64,000 nucleotides of DNA from Kibdelosporangium aridum (GTDB lineage Bacteria; Actinomycetota; Actinomycetes; Mycobacteriales; Pseudonocardiaceae), in assembly GCF_900176515.1 (NCBI RefSeq), contig NZ_FWXV01000013.1, positions 186,001-250,000 of the forward strand, read 5' to 3'. Below, one piece after another: positions 8,319-16,036 of this stretch. Below the pieces are notes generated by a model. The model was not told where the DNA came from, made no database searches, and worked only from the letters and a program-made list of their open reading frames with translations. The position numbers and the translations under genes were made by a program. The stretch's first letter is position 1. Each line of letters begins with the position of its first letter.

Positions 8319-9041
8319 TCAGGCTGCGTAGTTCCGCAACAGCCGGAGCGCGGTGGCCGCGTGGGGTCCTGAGGTCGTCAAACCGGAGTCTTCGGGCTTG
8401 AGCCGTTGCGCGCCGACCCGGCAAAACGCACCGAGCGATCCACTGATCACGTCCTCTGCGTCCTCGGGGCCAAACTGCCAGCTCGTGCCGTCCGGTCCGG
8501 TCAACTCCGCCCGGACAGGCACGGGTTCGAGCCCGGCGAGCTGGAACGCGTAGGGCAACGTTCGATGCGCCAACCGTGCGATGTGCCGCAACCTCTCGGT
8601 GTCCGGATACGGAATGTTGAGCGGGCCCGTGATGTCCAAGGCATGCGCCCAATGCTCAGCCAGTCGCGTTGTCGCCATCGTGGCCGGCCGCAGCGCAGCG
8701 GATGCCCACGCCGACGCCTTGGTGGGATCGGCCGTGCGAAGGACCTGGACGGATATCCGCCTGGCCGCTTGCCAGCGTGGATAGACCACATCGGGCCCGG
8801 CGCGTTCGCTGCGTACCCAGAGGTCCATCGCCTCGTCCACGCTCATGGCTCCGCGCTCCCGCATCGGGTCGCCTTTCACCGTCGCGGCAACCGTTTCCTC
8901 GGTCTGCGCGAGATGAAGCAGAACGTCGGCATTGCTCCAGCCCGCCGCGGATGACGGGCGCATCCAGTCCTCGGCCGACAGCGTGGCGAAGATGCCGTCC
9001 AACCGGTCGTACTCAGCCTCGAGGTCGTCGAAGATCTCCAC
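8319..9041 (-). CDS. TIGR03084/maleylpyruvate isomerase-type metal-binding protein
   Basis: I chose GTG 9041 because homologous sequence begins with FDDLEAEYDRLDGIFATLS directly after it; an ATG at 9164 would add 41 residues of atypical sequence. The 240-residue protein has the DinB/mycothiol-transferase fold pattern. The putative metal-binding histidines lie in LLHLAQTEE (~46-54) and EHWAHALDITG (~133-143). Relatives include mycothiol-dependent maleylpyruvate isomerases and uncharacterised TIGR03084 proteins. The substrate is unknown. It converges with the RDD gene, leaving only 2 bp between stops. Confidence 0.8.
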   Translation of the reverse strand: MEIFDDLEAEYDRLDGIFATLSAEDWMRPSSAAGWSNADVLLHLAQTEETVAATVKGDPMRERGAMSVDEAMDLWVRSERAGPDVVYPRWQAARRISVQVLRTADPTKASAWASAALRPATMATTRLAEHWAHALDITGPLNIPYPDTERLRHIARLAHRTLPYAFQLAGLEPVPVRAELTGPDGTSWQFGPEDAEDVISGSLGAFCRVGAQRLKPEDSGLTTSGPHAATALRLLRNYAA

Positions 9042-9062
9042 TCCCGACAGCCTAGCTGGGGC

Positions 9063-9074
9063 GTGATCTATCAC
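9063..9074. promoter_or_regulatory. Palindrome GTGAT-CT-ATCAC upstream of the TIGR03084 gene
   Basis: This 12-bp perfect inverted repeat is centred about 27 bp upstream of the GTG start at 9041. It covers the stop codon of the minus-strand membrane gene (9071-9073). It is a candidate operator; no cognate regulator is identified. Confidence 0.35.
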
Positions 9075-9619
9075 ACGAGCTGTCCGAACCACTCGCCGGC
9101 CACCGTGAACCATTGCGTCGCTGGTGATACACACGGGTCTCCCGTGCAGGTCTCGCTGTTCCACACAAGCGCGATGACGAACACGAGCATGGCAGGCACT
9201 AGTGGAGGTGCCGTCCGCATCCGCGGCAGGACATCAAGTACGACGTGCGCGACGGACTTGGCCGCGTTCGCCAGGCTGACCACGCTGTCGCCATATGTGT
9301 AGGCGGTCGATAAGGGGGGTTTCCCCTTCCTGGTTCGGATGCGGGTGGATACCAGTTCCGGCACGAGCAGCAGCATCGCTATGCGGTCGAAGGTCCACGC
9401 GAGCGCCTCGTCCAGCAGTGGTGCCAGCCACGGCAACACACGCCGGAAGACTTGTGTGAGCAACACGTGGAGCAACAGCAGCAGTCCGGCCAATTCCACG
9501 ACCTGTGCTAACCACAGCGGAATGTTCAGATCCCGCAACAGGCTGTCCGCCGCTTGAACCACACCGCCGACAACGGGAAAATCGGTGAGCGGATTCGTGG
9601 CCGTTTGCTCGCTAGTCAT
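9071..9619 (-). CDS. Small membrane protein, last gene of the BTAD/ATPase/SPFH operon
   Basis: The start is taken at ATG 9619 (MTSEQTATN); ATG 9622 is adjacent and equivalent, and both overlap the SPFH-like gene's stop. The ~182-residue protein has a long hydrophobic stretch at about 37-60 (AQVVELAGLLLLLHVLLTQVF), an amphipathic segment around FDRIAMLLLVPELV, and a C-terminal helix near 142-157 (LVPAMLVFVIALVW). A short outward loop with two cysteines follows (SETCTGDPCVS). No known family is recognised. Overlap with the SPFH gene implies coupled translation and suggests it anchors or partners the complex at the membrane. Confidence 0.7.
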   Translation of the reverse strand: MTSEQTATNPLTDFPVVGGVVQAADSLLRDLNIPLWLAQVVELAGLLLLLHVLLTQVFRRVLPWLAPLLDEALAWTFDRIAMLLLVPELVSTRIRTRKGKPPLSTAYTYGDSVVSLANAAKSVAHVVLDVLPRMRTAPPLVPAMLVFVIALVWNSETCTGDPCVSPATQWFTVAGEWFGQLV

Positions 9620-10709
9620 CATCGTCATCAAAGTCGTCATCTTCGTCCTGCTCCCGCACCACCTCGGCCGTGACCGGTGCTGCGGCGAGGGCAGGCGGGT
9701 CAACGACTCCGTTCCTGGCTGGATCCTGTCGGCTTGACCGGTCGACTTCGAACGGCGCGCGCGTCATGTGGTCGGCGACCACGCTCGTGGCTCTCGCCAT
9801 GATGTCGGCGACATCACGCTTGTTCACCAAATGGTTCTCCAGCAACGAGTTCAGCATGCCGCGGGCGCCTTCGAAATCGAGCTGCCGCTGCTCAACGAGA
9901 ACATTGAGGACCTCCTTGACCTCATCCGGGTTGGCAGCGAGCCGTAGTGCCACCAGGTTGAGGCTGCCCGCATTGAGCGCCTGTGCGTAGAACTCGATGT
10001 TCTTCTGCAAGAGCTCGAGCTTGTGCTCCTCCTCTTTGGCGGCGAGCCGCTGGGCGAACGTCGCGCGCTGCTCTTCCAGCAACTGCTTGGTCTGCTCCAG
10101 TTCGATGGTCAGCGTGGTGTCCAACGTGGTGGTCTTGTGGTCACTCAACAACCGCTCACGCGCGCGCTCGGCGAACGTGCGAGACGCCATGTGTCCATGG
10201 GTGCTCGTGTCCATCTGCAGCGTCGTCTCGCACGCCACCAGCAAGAGGCCATGTGAGAGGCGAACAGAGCGACCTGTGAAGTGCTTGCGGATCGCGTCCT
10301 CGGCAGCGGCATTGCGTTCGATCGGGTACGAACGGCTGATCTCGCGCAGTTGCCCTTCGACCGTCGGTTTGACGACCTCTTCCGCGTCCGACAGTTTGCT
10401 GCGCACCGCCTCCCTGGGGTCATCGACGCGCCAGTGCGCCACGATCTTGGCACTGAAGCTGAATGCCTCCTCCGCGGCGGGCAGCTGCAGCTCGAATTTC
10501 GTGGTGTGCATCGAGATGTCCACCTCGAACGATGCTTTCGGGGTGTCCCAGGCGATCTCGCCAGCGGTGAGCGCGCGCGTGGATTCGTACAGGTTTCCTC
10601 GCTTGTCGAGCAGGATGATGGCGACGTCCGCGCCGGGAACCGGCCGCGATCTCCACATGTCCGCCTTGCTCAGCTCAGCCCGGTTGATCAATGGTTTCGG
10701 CTCGCTCAC
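9612..10709 (-). CDS. SPFH/Band-7-like protein
   Basis: GTG 10709 overlaps the ATPase stop by 4 bases (GTGA). The 365-residue protein opens with a beta-rich domain resembling SPFH/prohibitin-homology proteins (GADVAIILLDKRGNLYES, then FELQLPAAEEAFSFSAKIV..WRVDDP). A helical region rich in Glu, Lys and Gln follows at about 190-250 (IELEQTKQLLEEQRATFAQR), probably a coiled coil. The tail ends in a striking acidic run (EDDDFDDDDD). SPFH proteins oligomerise into membrane-associated rings or rafts. I see no N-terminal membrane segment, so contact with the membrane may come through the downstream small membrane protein. The domain call is from pattern only. Confidence 0.65.
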   Translation of the reverse strand: MSEPKPLINRAELSKADMWRSRPVPGADVAIILLDKRGNLYESTRALTAGEIAWDTPKASFEVDISMHTTKFELQLPAAEEAFSFSAKIVAHWRVDDPREAVRSKLSDAEEVVKPTVEGQLREISRSYPIERNAAAEDAIRKHFTGRSVRLSHGLLLVACETTLQMDTSTHGHMASRTFAERARERLLSDHKTTTLDTTLTIELEQTKQLLEEQRATFAQRLAAKEEEHKLELLQKNIEFYAQALNAGSLNLVALRLAANPDEVKEVLNVLVEQRQLDFEGARGMLNSLLENHLVNKRDVADIMARATSVVADHMTRAPFEVDRSSRQDPARNGVVDPPALAAAPVTAEVVREQDEDDDFDDDDD

Positions 10710-12961
10710 GGTCTCACCCTTCCCTCGTCCAGCGCGGCGATGATGTCCGCCACGGCTTCGGTCCTGTTGGTCTTCCGCTCGGTGGCCCATTCGTTGAGGT
10801 AGAACCGCAAACTGTCCTCGTCGCCGGTCTCCGCGGCGAGACCGGCGAACAATCGGCCAAGCGGCGCCCGTTGCGCGGGATCCTTCTGCGCGGTGTCCAC
10901 CCAGGATTTCAATTCGGCGTACAACGATTGCGCCCGGAACGGCGCGTCGAGCAACCGGGCAAGGGTGATCACCACGGCACGCCGGTAACTGATCGTGTCA
11001 TTGCGAAAACGGATCGGCCGTTCGGCTGTGGGTTCGTTCTCGGCTACATGCAACAGCGCGGGCCAGGGCTCAGGACTCTCCTCAATGGACACATGGAGGA
11101 ACGTGGCAAGCTGGAGGGAACAGAACAACCCGGTGTTGCGGATGGGAAAGCGCATGTTGTCCGTCCATCTGAGCAGACTCGACAACACCTGACCGAGGCG
11201 TCCTGGAATCATGGCCATATTCGTCAGTGCGTCGGCGATCGCGAACCGGTCCTTGGTGGTCGAGTCCTCCCTGCTCGCGACGCGGCGCATCTTCGCCATC
11301 GCCACGTCCGGGGTGACGATGCCAAAGGTCCCCAACGCCTTGATCGCCGCGGTCCGCCGGCCAACCGAGTCCGACTTCAGCCACTTGTCCAGCATCTCGA
11401 CCAGCAGCGGCTGGAGTTCCGGTTGCCTGCTCGGCAGTTCCAGTGCTCCCATCACGGCCTGCAGTTCGCGGAAAGAGTCGGCGTCCGCCCACTTCTCGAT
11501 CACGAACTGGCGGGCATGGTCGAATTCGGACAGGCTGAGCAGGCCGACCGCGACACCCGCGCGAGCGCAGACCCTCTTGTTCTCGGACGCCCCCAGCTTG
11601 CGCAGCCAGTTCCGTACGACCGCGTGCGCTTCGTCGTACTCCCACCACACGTGTTGCAGCACCTTGCGGGGCCGGCGGTCGTCGCGATATTTGACCACGT
11701 GGGCCATGAGCGGACCCAACTCGGTCGTCTCCATCTCGGTCACGACTTCCGCCCCGACGGTTTCGATCAGGTCGCTGCGGCGCAAAGTGAACAGCGACCG
11801 GGTCCGGGTTCGCTGGTCCGGGTTCTCGGCTGCCTGCATGTCCTTCGCGAGTAGCGTCGCCGTTTCGGCCACGATGTGCATGGGCATGCCGTTGAACGCC
11901 GCGAGGGCAACGGCGAAGGCACGTTGGTCGTTGTCGATGAGCGTGTCGAACCACTCCCGGAACTCCGCCTCGGCGGTGCCGGCGTAGCGGCTTCGAATAG
12001 TCGCGAAGTCGGCTCGCCGCAAAGCCACCTCACCAAGATCACGCGCGAACTCCGCGAGTTGGCCGACTCGGCGCGCTGTCCGGATGGACTCCGTCACCAG
12101 GTCGGCGAACTCGGGAAAGTCCTCGATCTGCTGTTCCGGCTTGCCCGCCGATCGCAGATGCGCCCGGAAATGGTTGGCGACGACAGCGGCCCCGTCGGGG
12201 AACGCGGTCGCGTCGAGGATGTAAGCCGACAGCGCTTCGTCGCGGATCTCGGTCGCCGGATCGAGCAGGACGACCATCCTTGAGCCCTTGGTGTCCAGCG
12301 CCCGCTTGAGCTCGTCGAAGTGGAACTCGTGCAGCTGACGCGCCTCGTTGACCCTGAGCCATTCCAAGAGGTGACCGCGGCCGGCACGCAGGCCAAGCTC
12401 TTTCGGCGCGCGCAGACTCACGTCCGGGTTGAGTTTCTCCACGCCTTGTACGCATTCCTGGTGCAGCAGACGCAGTGCGAACGTCGTACGTCCCCAACCG
12501 GGCTTCGCCCGCAGCATTACCACCGACCTCGCGCGCAGTTTCGAGCGCAGGCCGGGATAGTCGTCCGGCTCGACGAAGGTCGCGGCGACGGATCGCAGTG
12601 TCTGCTCGGCGACCGCGCCACTCACCACCATTCCTCTCGTGGCGTCCACGGGACCGCCAGCTCCGGCGTCGAGCAGGCCGATCGTGTTGTTGAGGAAGAT
12701 GTTCGCCGGTTGTGTTGTGCCACCGAGGAGCGCGGACACGGCGTCCGCTCGTGCCCGATTGTCTTCCCCGAGCTGACGTCCCTTGTCCCGGTCGGGAGCG
12801 GTTGTCCGGAACTCCTTCTCCAGAGGGTCTTCGGCGTCGTCAGCCGGTTCGGCCTTGGGCTCGTCCTTGCCGTCCTCGGTGCTGTCCGCCGCTGGCTTGT
12901 CCTCGGTCTTGTCGTCGACGTCCTCGGGCTGTTCAGCGTCGCTCACGGTCGGGCCTGCCAT
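10706..12961 (-). CDS. STAND-like ATPase with atypical P-loop and N-terminal shared motif
   Basis: This is a 751-residue protein. The first ~50 residues are acidic and probably disordered. Residues 87-100 carry NIFLNNTIGLLDAG, a motif shared with the C-terminus of the upstream gene product. The nucleotide-binding region reads VVMLRAKPGWGRTTFALRLL, with Arg where the canonical Walker A Lys stands. A Walker B-like MVVLLDPATE follows. The rest is helical and repeat-like (for example RRTAAIKALGTFG), resembling HEAT/TPR sensor arms. This matches NLR/STAND-type organisation, possibly with impaired nucleotide hydrolysis. The start is ATG 12961 (GTG 12946 is an alternative); the gene overlaps both neighbours. 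Confidence 0.7.
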   Translation of the reverse strand: MAGPTVSDAEQPEDVDDKTEDKPAADSTEDGKDEPKAEPADDAEDPLEKEFRTTAPDRDKGRQLGEDNRARADAVSALLGGTTQPANIFLNNTIGLLDAGAGGPVDATRGMVVSGAVAEQTLRSVAATFVEPDDYPGLRSKLRARSVVMLRAKPGWGRTTFALRLLHQECVQGVEKLNPDVSLRAPKELGLRAGRGHLLEWLRVNEARQLHEFHFDELKRALDTKGSRMVVLLDPATEIRDEALSAYILDATAFPDGAAVVANHFRAHLRSAGKPEQQIEDFPEFADLVTESIRTARRVGQLAEFARDLGEVALRRADFATIRSRYAGTAEAEFREWFDTLIDNDQRAFAVALAAFNGMPMHIVAETATLLAKDMQAAENPDQRTRTRSLFTLRRSDLIETVGAEVVTEMETTELGPLMAHVVKYRDDRRPRKVLQHVWWEYDEAHAVVRNWLRKLGASENKRVCARAGVAVGLLSLSEFDHARQFVIEKWADADSFRELQAVMGALELPSRQPELQPLLVEMLDKWLKSDSVGRRTAAIKALGTFGIVTPDVAMAKMRRVASREDSTTKDRFAIADALTNMAMIPGRLGQVLSSLLRWTDNMRFPIRNTGLFCSLQLATFLHVSIEESPEPWPALLHVAENEPTAERPIRFRNDTISYRRAVVITLARLLDAPFRAQSLYAELKSWVDTAQKDPAQRAPLGRLFAGLAAETGDEDSLRFYLNEWATERKTNRTEAVADIIAALDEGRVRP
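12662..12703 (-). other. Shared signalling-like motif, ATPase copy
   Basis: These codons encode residues 87-100 of the ATPase, NIFLNNTIGLLDAG. The motif matches the C-terminal motif of the adjacent BTAD regulator at seven identical positions of fourteen, with two further conservative matches. It fits N-[LI]-F-x-x-N-x-I-x-x-L-D-A-[SG]. Confidence 0.55.
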
Positions 12962-14489
12962 TCAGGTTGACGGAGGCGTCCAGATTCTTGATTTTGTTCC
13001 TGTAGAACAGGTTGCCGTTCACGGTGGCACCGGCCAGCGGCGACGGCTCGGCTGTGTCGGCCTCATCCTCGTCGTCGTTCTCGCTGTGCAGAGGTGGGTG
13101 TGGATATCCGGGGACCCGTACCCAGCCGGTCTTGTCGTCCAGCCGCCCGTATGAGCTGGCACACAGGTCTTCGTGGCCGTGCTTGATGAGTCCGTTGTAG
13201 ACGGAGTCGGATACCGCGATCACGCACTGCGCCTTCGCGGCGCGCTGCAAGACCTCCTTGACCTGTTGTGAAGCGACAAGCCGGAACGCGGCGTTCAGGT
13301 CCGCCCCGGACAATCCTCGTTCGTCGCGGTGTACCTGGCCGCGATGCACGGCGATGCGCAGCCGCAGCCGGTCGGCTTCGGGAACGTCCTGGTCACGCCG
13401 TCGGAGCGCCTCGATCAGAGCATCAAGCCCGGAGCCGAGGATATTCATCAGGTCCGCGTCGATCAGTGCGATGAAGCCGTCATCGCGGTCCTCGAAGACG
13501 ACCTGGTCCGCCGTCACTCCACTGGCCGACCGGGCTTGCGCGAAGATCGCGTACAGGTCGTCGCGCAGCGCTGGATCGCCGTGACGGCTGGGGTTCTCGG
13601 CGTCGATCGCCACGAGTGACCGGGTCATCGGCTCCTGCCCGATGGCCTGCTCCCTGTCGTAGGGCACAACGGCCTTCCCGGCCATCGATTCGGGGGCCGG
13701 GTGAATCACGGCCCGTGGGCGAAGCGACTCGTCGTCGTGCAGCACGCGGTCGTGCAGTTCGCGGAGGGATTGGCTGGCATCCTCGCCGTGCGTTTTCTTC
13801 AACAGCTTGTCCATTCGGGGAAAGAGGGCGAGTGCGTCCGTCCGGCGACCGTCCAGGCAGTAGGCGTGCACCAGCAGTTCGGCTATTCGGTAGTTGCTTG
13901 GCAAGAGCGCGAACAGGCCCTCGAGCTCACCAACGGCCAGACCTGGGTCACCTGTCTCGATCTCAAGTGCGGCCCGCTCGAGCCTGGCGGCTCGATGTTC
14001 GTTGACCAGGGTCACGCGCATGCCGGAAATCCACTCGCCGTTCACCCCGAAGAGCGGCTCCGGATCCATCCTGCCGGGCACGGGGCCCCATTCAGCGAGC
14101 GCGGCCCGCATCAGGTCGAGGGCGCCGGTCTTGTCGGTCCGAGCAAGTTCACGCGCCTGGCTGCGGCAATCCCGGAACCGCAGCCAGTCCACATGGCTGC
14201 GCGGTACCTGCAACCGATACCCGCCGCTTCCCCTTGGCAAGTGCGCATCGGCGCCGGTCTCGGCATCCGCCAACGTCCGACGGACCTTGTTGACGATCCG
14301 GTTCAACTGTTCCTGGGGCTTCTCCGGTGGGAGGTCTCCCCAGATCCGGCTGATCAGCTGGTCCGTCGGCACGTGCTGGCTTTCGGCCAATAGCAGAATC
14401 GCCACGAACAGCCGGTGCTGGCGCTCGCCGAGCGCGACCGGGTTGCCATCGACGCGTGCGGTGACTTCATGGAGCAGTACGAAATCCAT
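12933..14489 (-). CDS. BTAD (SARP-like) regulator with degenerate nucleotide-cyclase-like domain
   Basis: ATG 14489 is preceded by AAGGAG at ideal spacing; an in-frame upstream ATG is rejected. The 518-residue product begins with an OmpR-like winged-helix DNA-binding region (VDGNPVALGERQHRLFVAILLLAES) and a bacterial transcriptional activation domain to about residue 245. Residues ~285-470 look like a class III cyclase homology domain. AIDAEN stands at the first metal-binding site, DDGFIALI at the second, then LRIAVHRGQV and GADLNAAFRLV. Glycines and catalytic residues are altered, so catalysis is doubtful. An acidic linker leads to the C-terminal motif at 493-506. The first gene of a coupled operon, it probably regulates itself through the 22-bp repeats upstream. 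Confidence 0.75.
   Translation of the reverse strand: MDFVLLHEVTARVDGNPVALGERQHRLFVAILLLAESQHVPTDQLISRIWGDLPPEKPQEQLNRIVNKVRRTLADAETGADAHLPRGSGGYRLQVPRSHVDWLRFRDCRSQARELARTDKTGALDLMRAALAEWGPVPGRMDPEPLFGVNGEWISGMRVTLVNEHRAARLERAALEIETGDPGLAVGELEGLFALLPSNYRIAELLVHAYCLDGRRTDALALFPRMDKLLKKTHGEDASQSLRELHDRVLHDDESLRPRAVIHPAPESMAGKAVVPYDREQAIGQEPMTRSLVAIDAENPSRHGDPALRDDLYAIFAQARSASGVTADQVVFEDRDDGFIALIDADLMNILGSGLDALIEALRRRDQDVPEADRLRLRIAVHRGQVHRDERGLSGADLNAAFRLVASQQVKEVLQRAAKAQCVIAVSDSVYNGLIKHGHEDLCASSYGRLDDKTGWVRVPGYPHPPLHSENDDEDEADTAEPSPLAGATVNGNLFYRNKIKNLDASVNLNGRPDRERR
12972..13013 (-). other. Shared signalling-like motif, BTAD regulator copy
   Basis: These codons encode residues 493-506, NLFYRNKIKNLDAS, twelve residues from the C-terminus. 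The motif is flanked by a valine/asparagine-rich segment on both sides. The copy in the next gene product lies near its N-terminus. Confidence 0.55.
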
Positions 14490-14533
14490 CGCGTACTCCT
14501 TCGTTCCTTCGACGCCTGTCGCCGGGTGGCCGG

Positions 14534-14584
14534 ACCACCCCGATAGCCGTTCAGAACCACCCCGATGACCATTCGAAACCACCC
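14534..14584. promoter_or_regulatory. Three direct repeats at exact 22-bp spacing upstream of the BTAD regulator
   Basis: ACCACCC occurs at 14534, 14556 and 14578; on the minus strand this is GGGTGGT. Between copies further positions agree (GGTT, GAA, GG, ATCG). The 22-bp period equals two helical turns, as expected for a regulator binding one face of the DNA. SARP-family proteins bind direct repeats with an 11-bp register, so autoregulation is plausible. The array lies 45-95 bp upstream of the start at 14489. Confidence 0.6.
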
Positions 14585-14682
14585 AGAAAGCCGATTTGAT
14601 CAACCCTGATTACCACGGTGAAGCATCCCCGAACCTTTTCTTGCACGGCGGTCAGAGATCGTCAAAAGACAAGGGAGTGGCA

Positions 14683-14898
14683 ATGCGGGAAAACGTGGAA
14701 TTCGAATGTGGTCGGTCCGGTGAGTGGCGGGTCAGCAGTTTCTGTCAGCCCGGCAGCTGCGTCGAGGTGAAGATCACCCCGGCCGGCGTCCTCGTTCGGG
14801 ACTCGAAAGTTGACGCAGGGCCGGTTCTGGTGTTCACCGACGAGGAGTGGATCGTCTTCATCGCAGGTGTCCGGGCAGGAGAGTTCGACATCGGCTGA
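14683..14898 (+). CDS. DUF397 domain-containing protein
   Basis: ATG 14683 follows an AAGGGAG ribosome site. The 71-residue protein shows the DUF397 pattern: GEWRVSSF.Q, a CVEV strand, VLVRDSK, GPVLVFTDEEW and F.AGVRAGEFD at the C-terminus. DUF397 proteins are almost always encoded beside XRE-DUF5753 regulators in actinomycetes. Streptomyces examples act as small partners of these regulators, in a relationship resembling toxin-antitoxin or anti-regulator pairs. Here the XRE gene is convergent and 55 bp away. Confidence 0.9.
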   Translation: MRENVEFECGRSGEWRVSSFCQPGSCVEVKITPAGVLVRDSKVDAGPVLVFTDEEWIVFIAGVRAGEFDIG

Positions 14899-14953
14899 CC
14901 GGCTCACGGTTAGGGGTGTCGCGGCCTGTGCGCCGCGGCGCCCCGCCGGGCGG

Positions 14954-15832
14954 TCAGGTGTGTGCGGTGTGCCTGAATTCGGTGATGAGAGCGGCGAGGA
15001 ATGTTCGCAGCTCGTCGTCAAAAATAGCTGTTCGGCATAGCATTGACCATTGATTCTGGTAGATGGCTACATCGTCGAGATCGTTCACGATGAGATTCGC
15101 GTGCACAGTCTCGACCTCTACGAAATCGTCGAGGTCGCCGTCGTTCTCGCTGTAGACGATGAATGCGTGCGGTGCTGGTGCCAGCACCTGCTGGGCGAGG
15201 GGAATCACGCCGATCGACACGTTCTCGAGAGTGCTGATCGCGGTGATCCGGTCAAGTTGGGCGAGGTGCGAGTGGAGCGGTACGGGCCGCCAGCGCAACG
15301 CCGCTTCGGTGATCAGGAACTCGAACCTGCGGTCCTGTTCGTAGAGGGCGACCTGCCGTTCCATCCGCCCGGCGATGGCCGTGGCCACCTCATGGTCGGG
15401 GTACGGCTGAGCCAGGCTGTACACGTATCTGGCGTAGTCCGCGGTCTGTAACAACCCAGGGACGACCGATGGTTGGAACGTGCGGATCAGGCGCGCATTG
15501 CGCTCTCGCTCGTGCACTTCGTTCTGGACGTGCGAATCCGCAAGCGTGGCCCGCCACGGTTGAACCTCGGTGAACACCGCGTTGGTCATGGCCGTCAGCC
15601 ACTCCTTGCGGTCGTCGGACGCGTTCGTGACACGTGCCCACGCGTCCACTTCCGGCATGGACGGCACGGACCGCCCGGACTCGATCCTGGATACTTTGGA
15701 CTGGCTGATGCCGATTCGCTGGGCGAGATCACGTCCGGAAAGGCCAGCGAGGTCACGCAACCGTCGCAACTCGTTCGCGAGCCGTTTGCGCCTGGCACTG
15801 GTGCGTTCCGCTTCATCCGCCACCCTGATCAT
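14954..15832 (-). CDS. XRE-family regulator with DUF5753
   Basis: This 292-residue protein has an N-terminal helix-turn-helix at about 19-72 (LRDLAGLSGRDLAQRIGISQ and KVSRIESGRSVPS). The DUF5753 ligand-binding-like domain follows at ~110-285, with the typical FQPSVVPGLLQTADYARYV and the ITEAALRWRP strand. Proteins of this type (BldB-partner/WhiJ-like) control development and secondary metabolism in Streptomyces together with DUF397 partners. The start MIRVADEAERTSARRKRLA fits the family. The ~195-bp upstream region probably holds its promoter. Confidence 0.92.
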   Translation of the reverse strand: MIRVADEAERTSARRKRLANELRRLRDLAGLSGRDLAQRIGISQSKVSRIESGRSVPSMPEVDAWARVTNASDDRKEWLTAMTNAVFTEVQPWRATLADSHVQNEVHERERNARLIRTFQPSVVPGLLQTADYARYVYSLAQPYPDHEVATAIAGRMERQVALYEQDRRFEFLITEAALRWRPVPLHSHLAQLDRITAISTLENVSIGVIPLAQQVLAPAPHAFIVYSENDGDLDDFVEVETVHANLIVNDLDDVAIYQNQWSMLCRTAIFDDELRTFLAALITEFRHTAHT

Positions 15833-16006
15833 GATCTCGCCGTCTCCTTGCCTTAGCCAACGGACCCCCTTACATGATCCACGGTGAGTTTTGGTGATGC
15901 AAGACTATTTCACGGCGAGTAACGACTGTCAAGCGCCGAAGTCCCGTCATTTTTTGGCCTTTTGCAGGCAACTCTCTCCGGCGGAGCAGGTTGACAAGCG
16001 ATTCAC

Positions 16007-16036
16007 TATGATTGAGTATGAATCATTATGAATCAC
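16007..16036 (+). promoter_or_regulatory. Triple 10-bp direct repeat (TATGAnT) and TTGACA
   Basis: TATGATTGAG, TATGAATCAT and TATGAATCAC occur at 16007, 16017 and 16027, in exact 10-bp register, overlapping the start of the small membrane gene. A perfect -35-like TTGACA lies at 15991-15996. The region is AT-rich compared with its surroundings. It is probably a regulated promoter; the regulator is unknown. Confidence 0.45.

Noticed and set aside
14534..14584. Possible CRISPR or attachment site from the 22-bp repeats
   Set aside because: Repeat units are too short and contiguous; promoter position fits an operator better.
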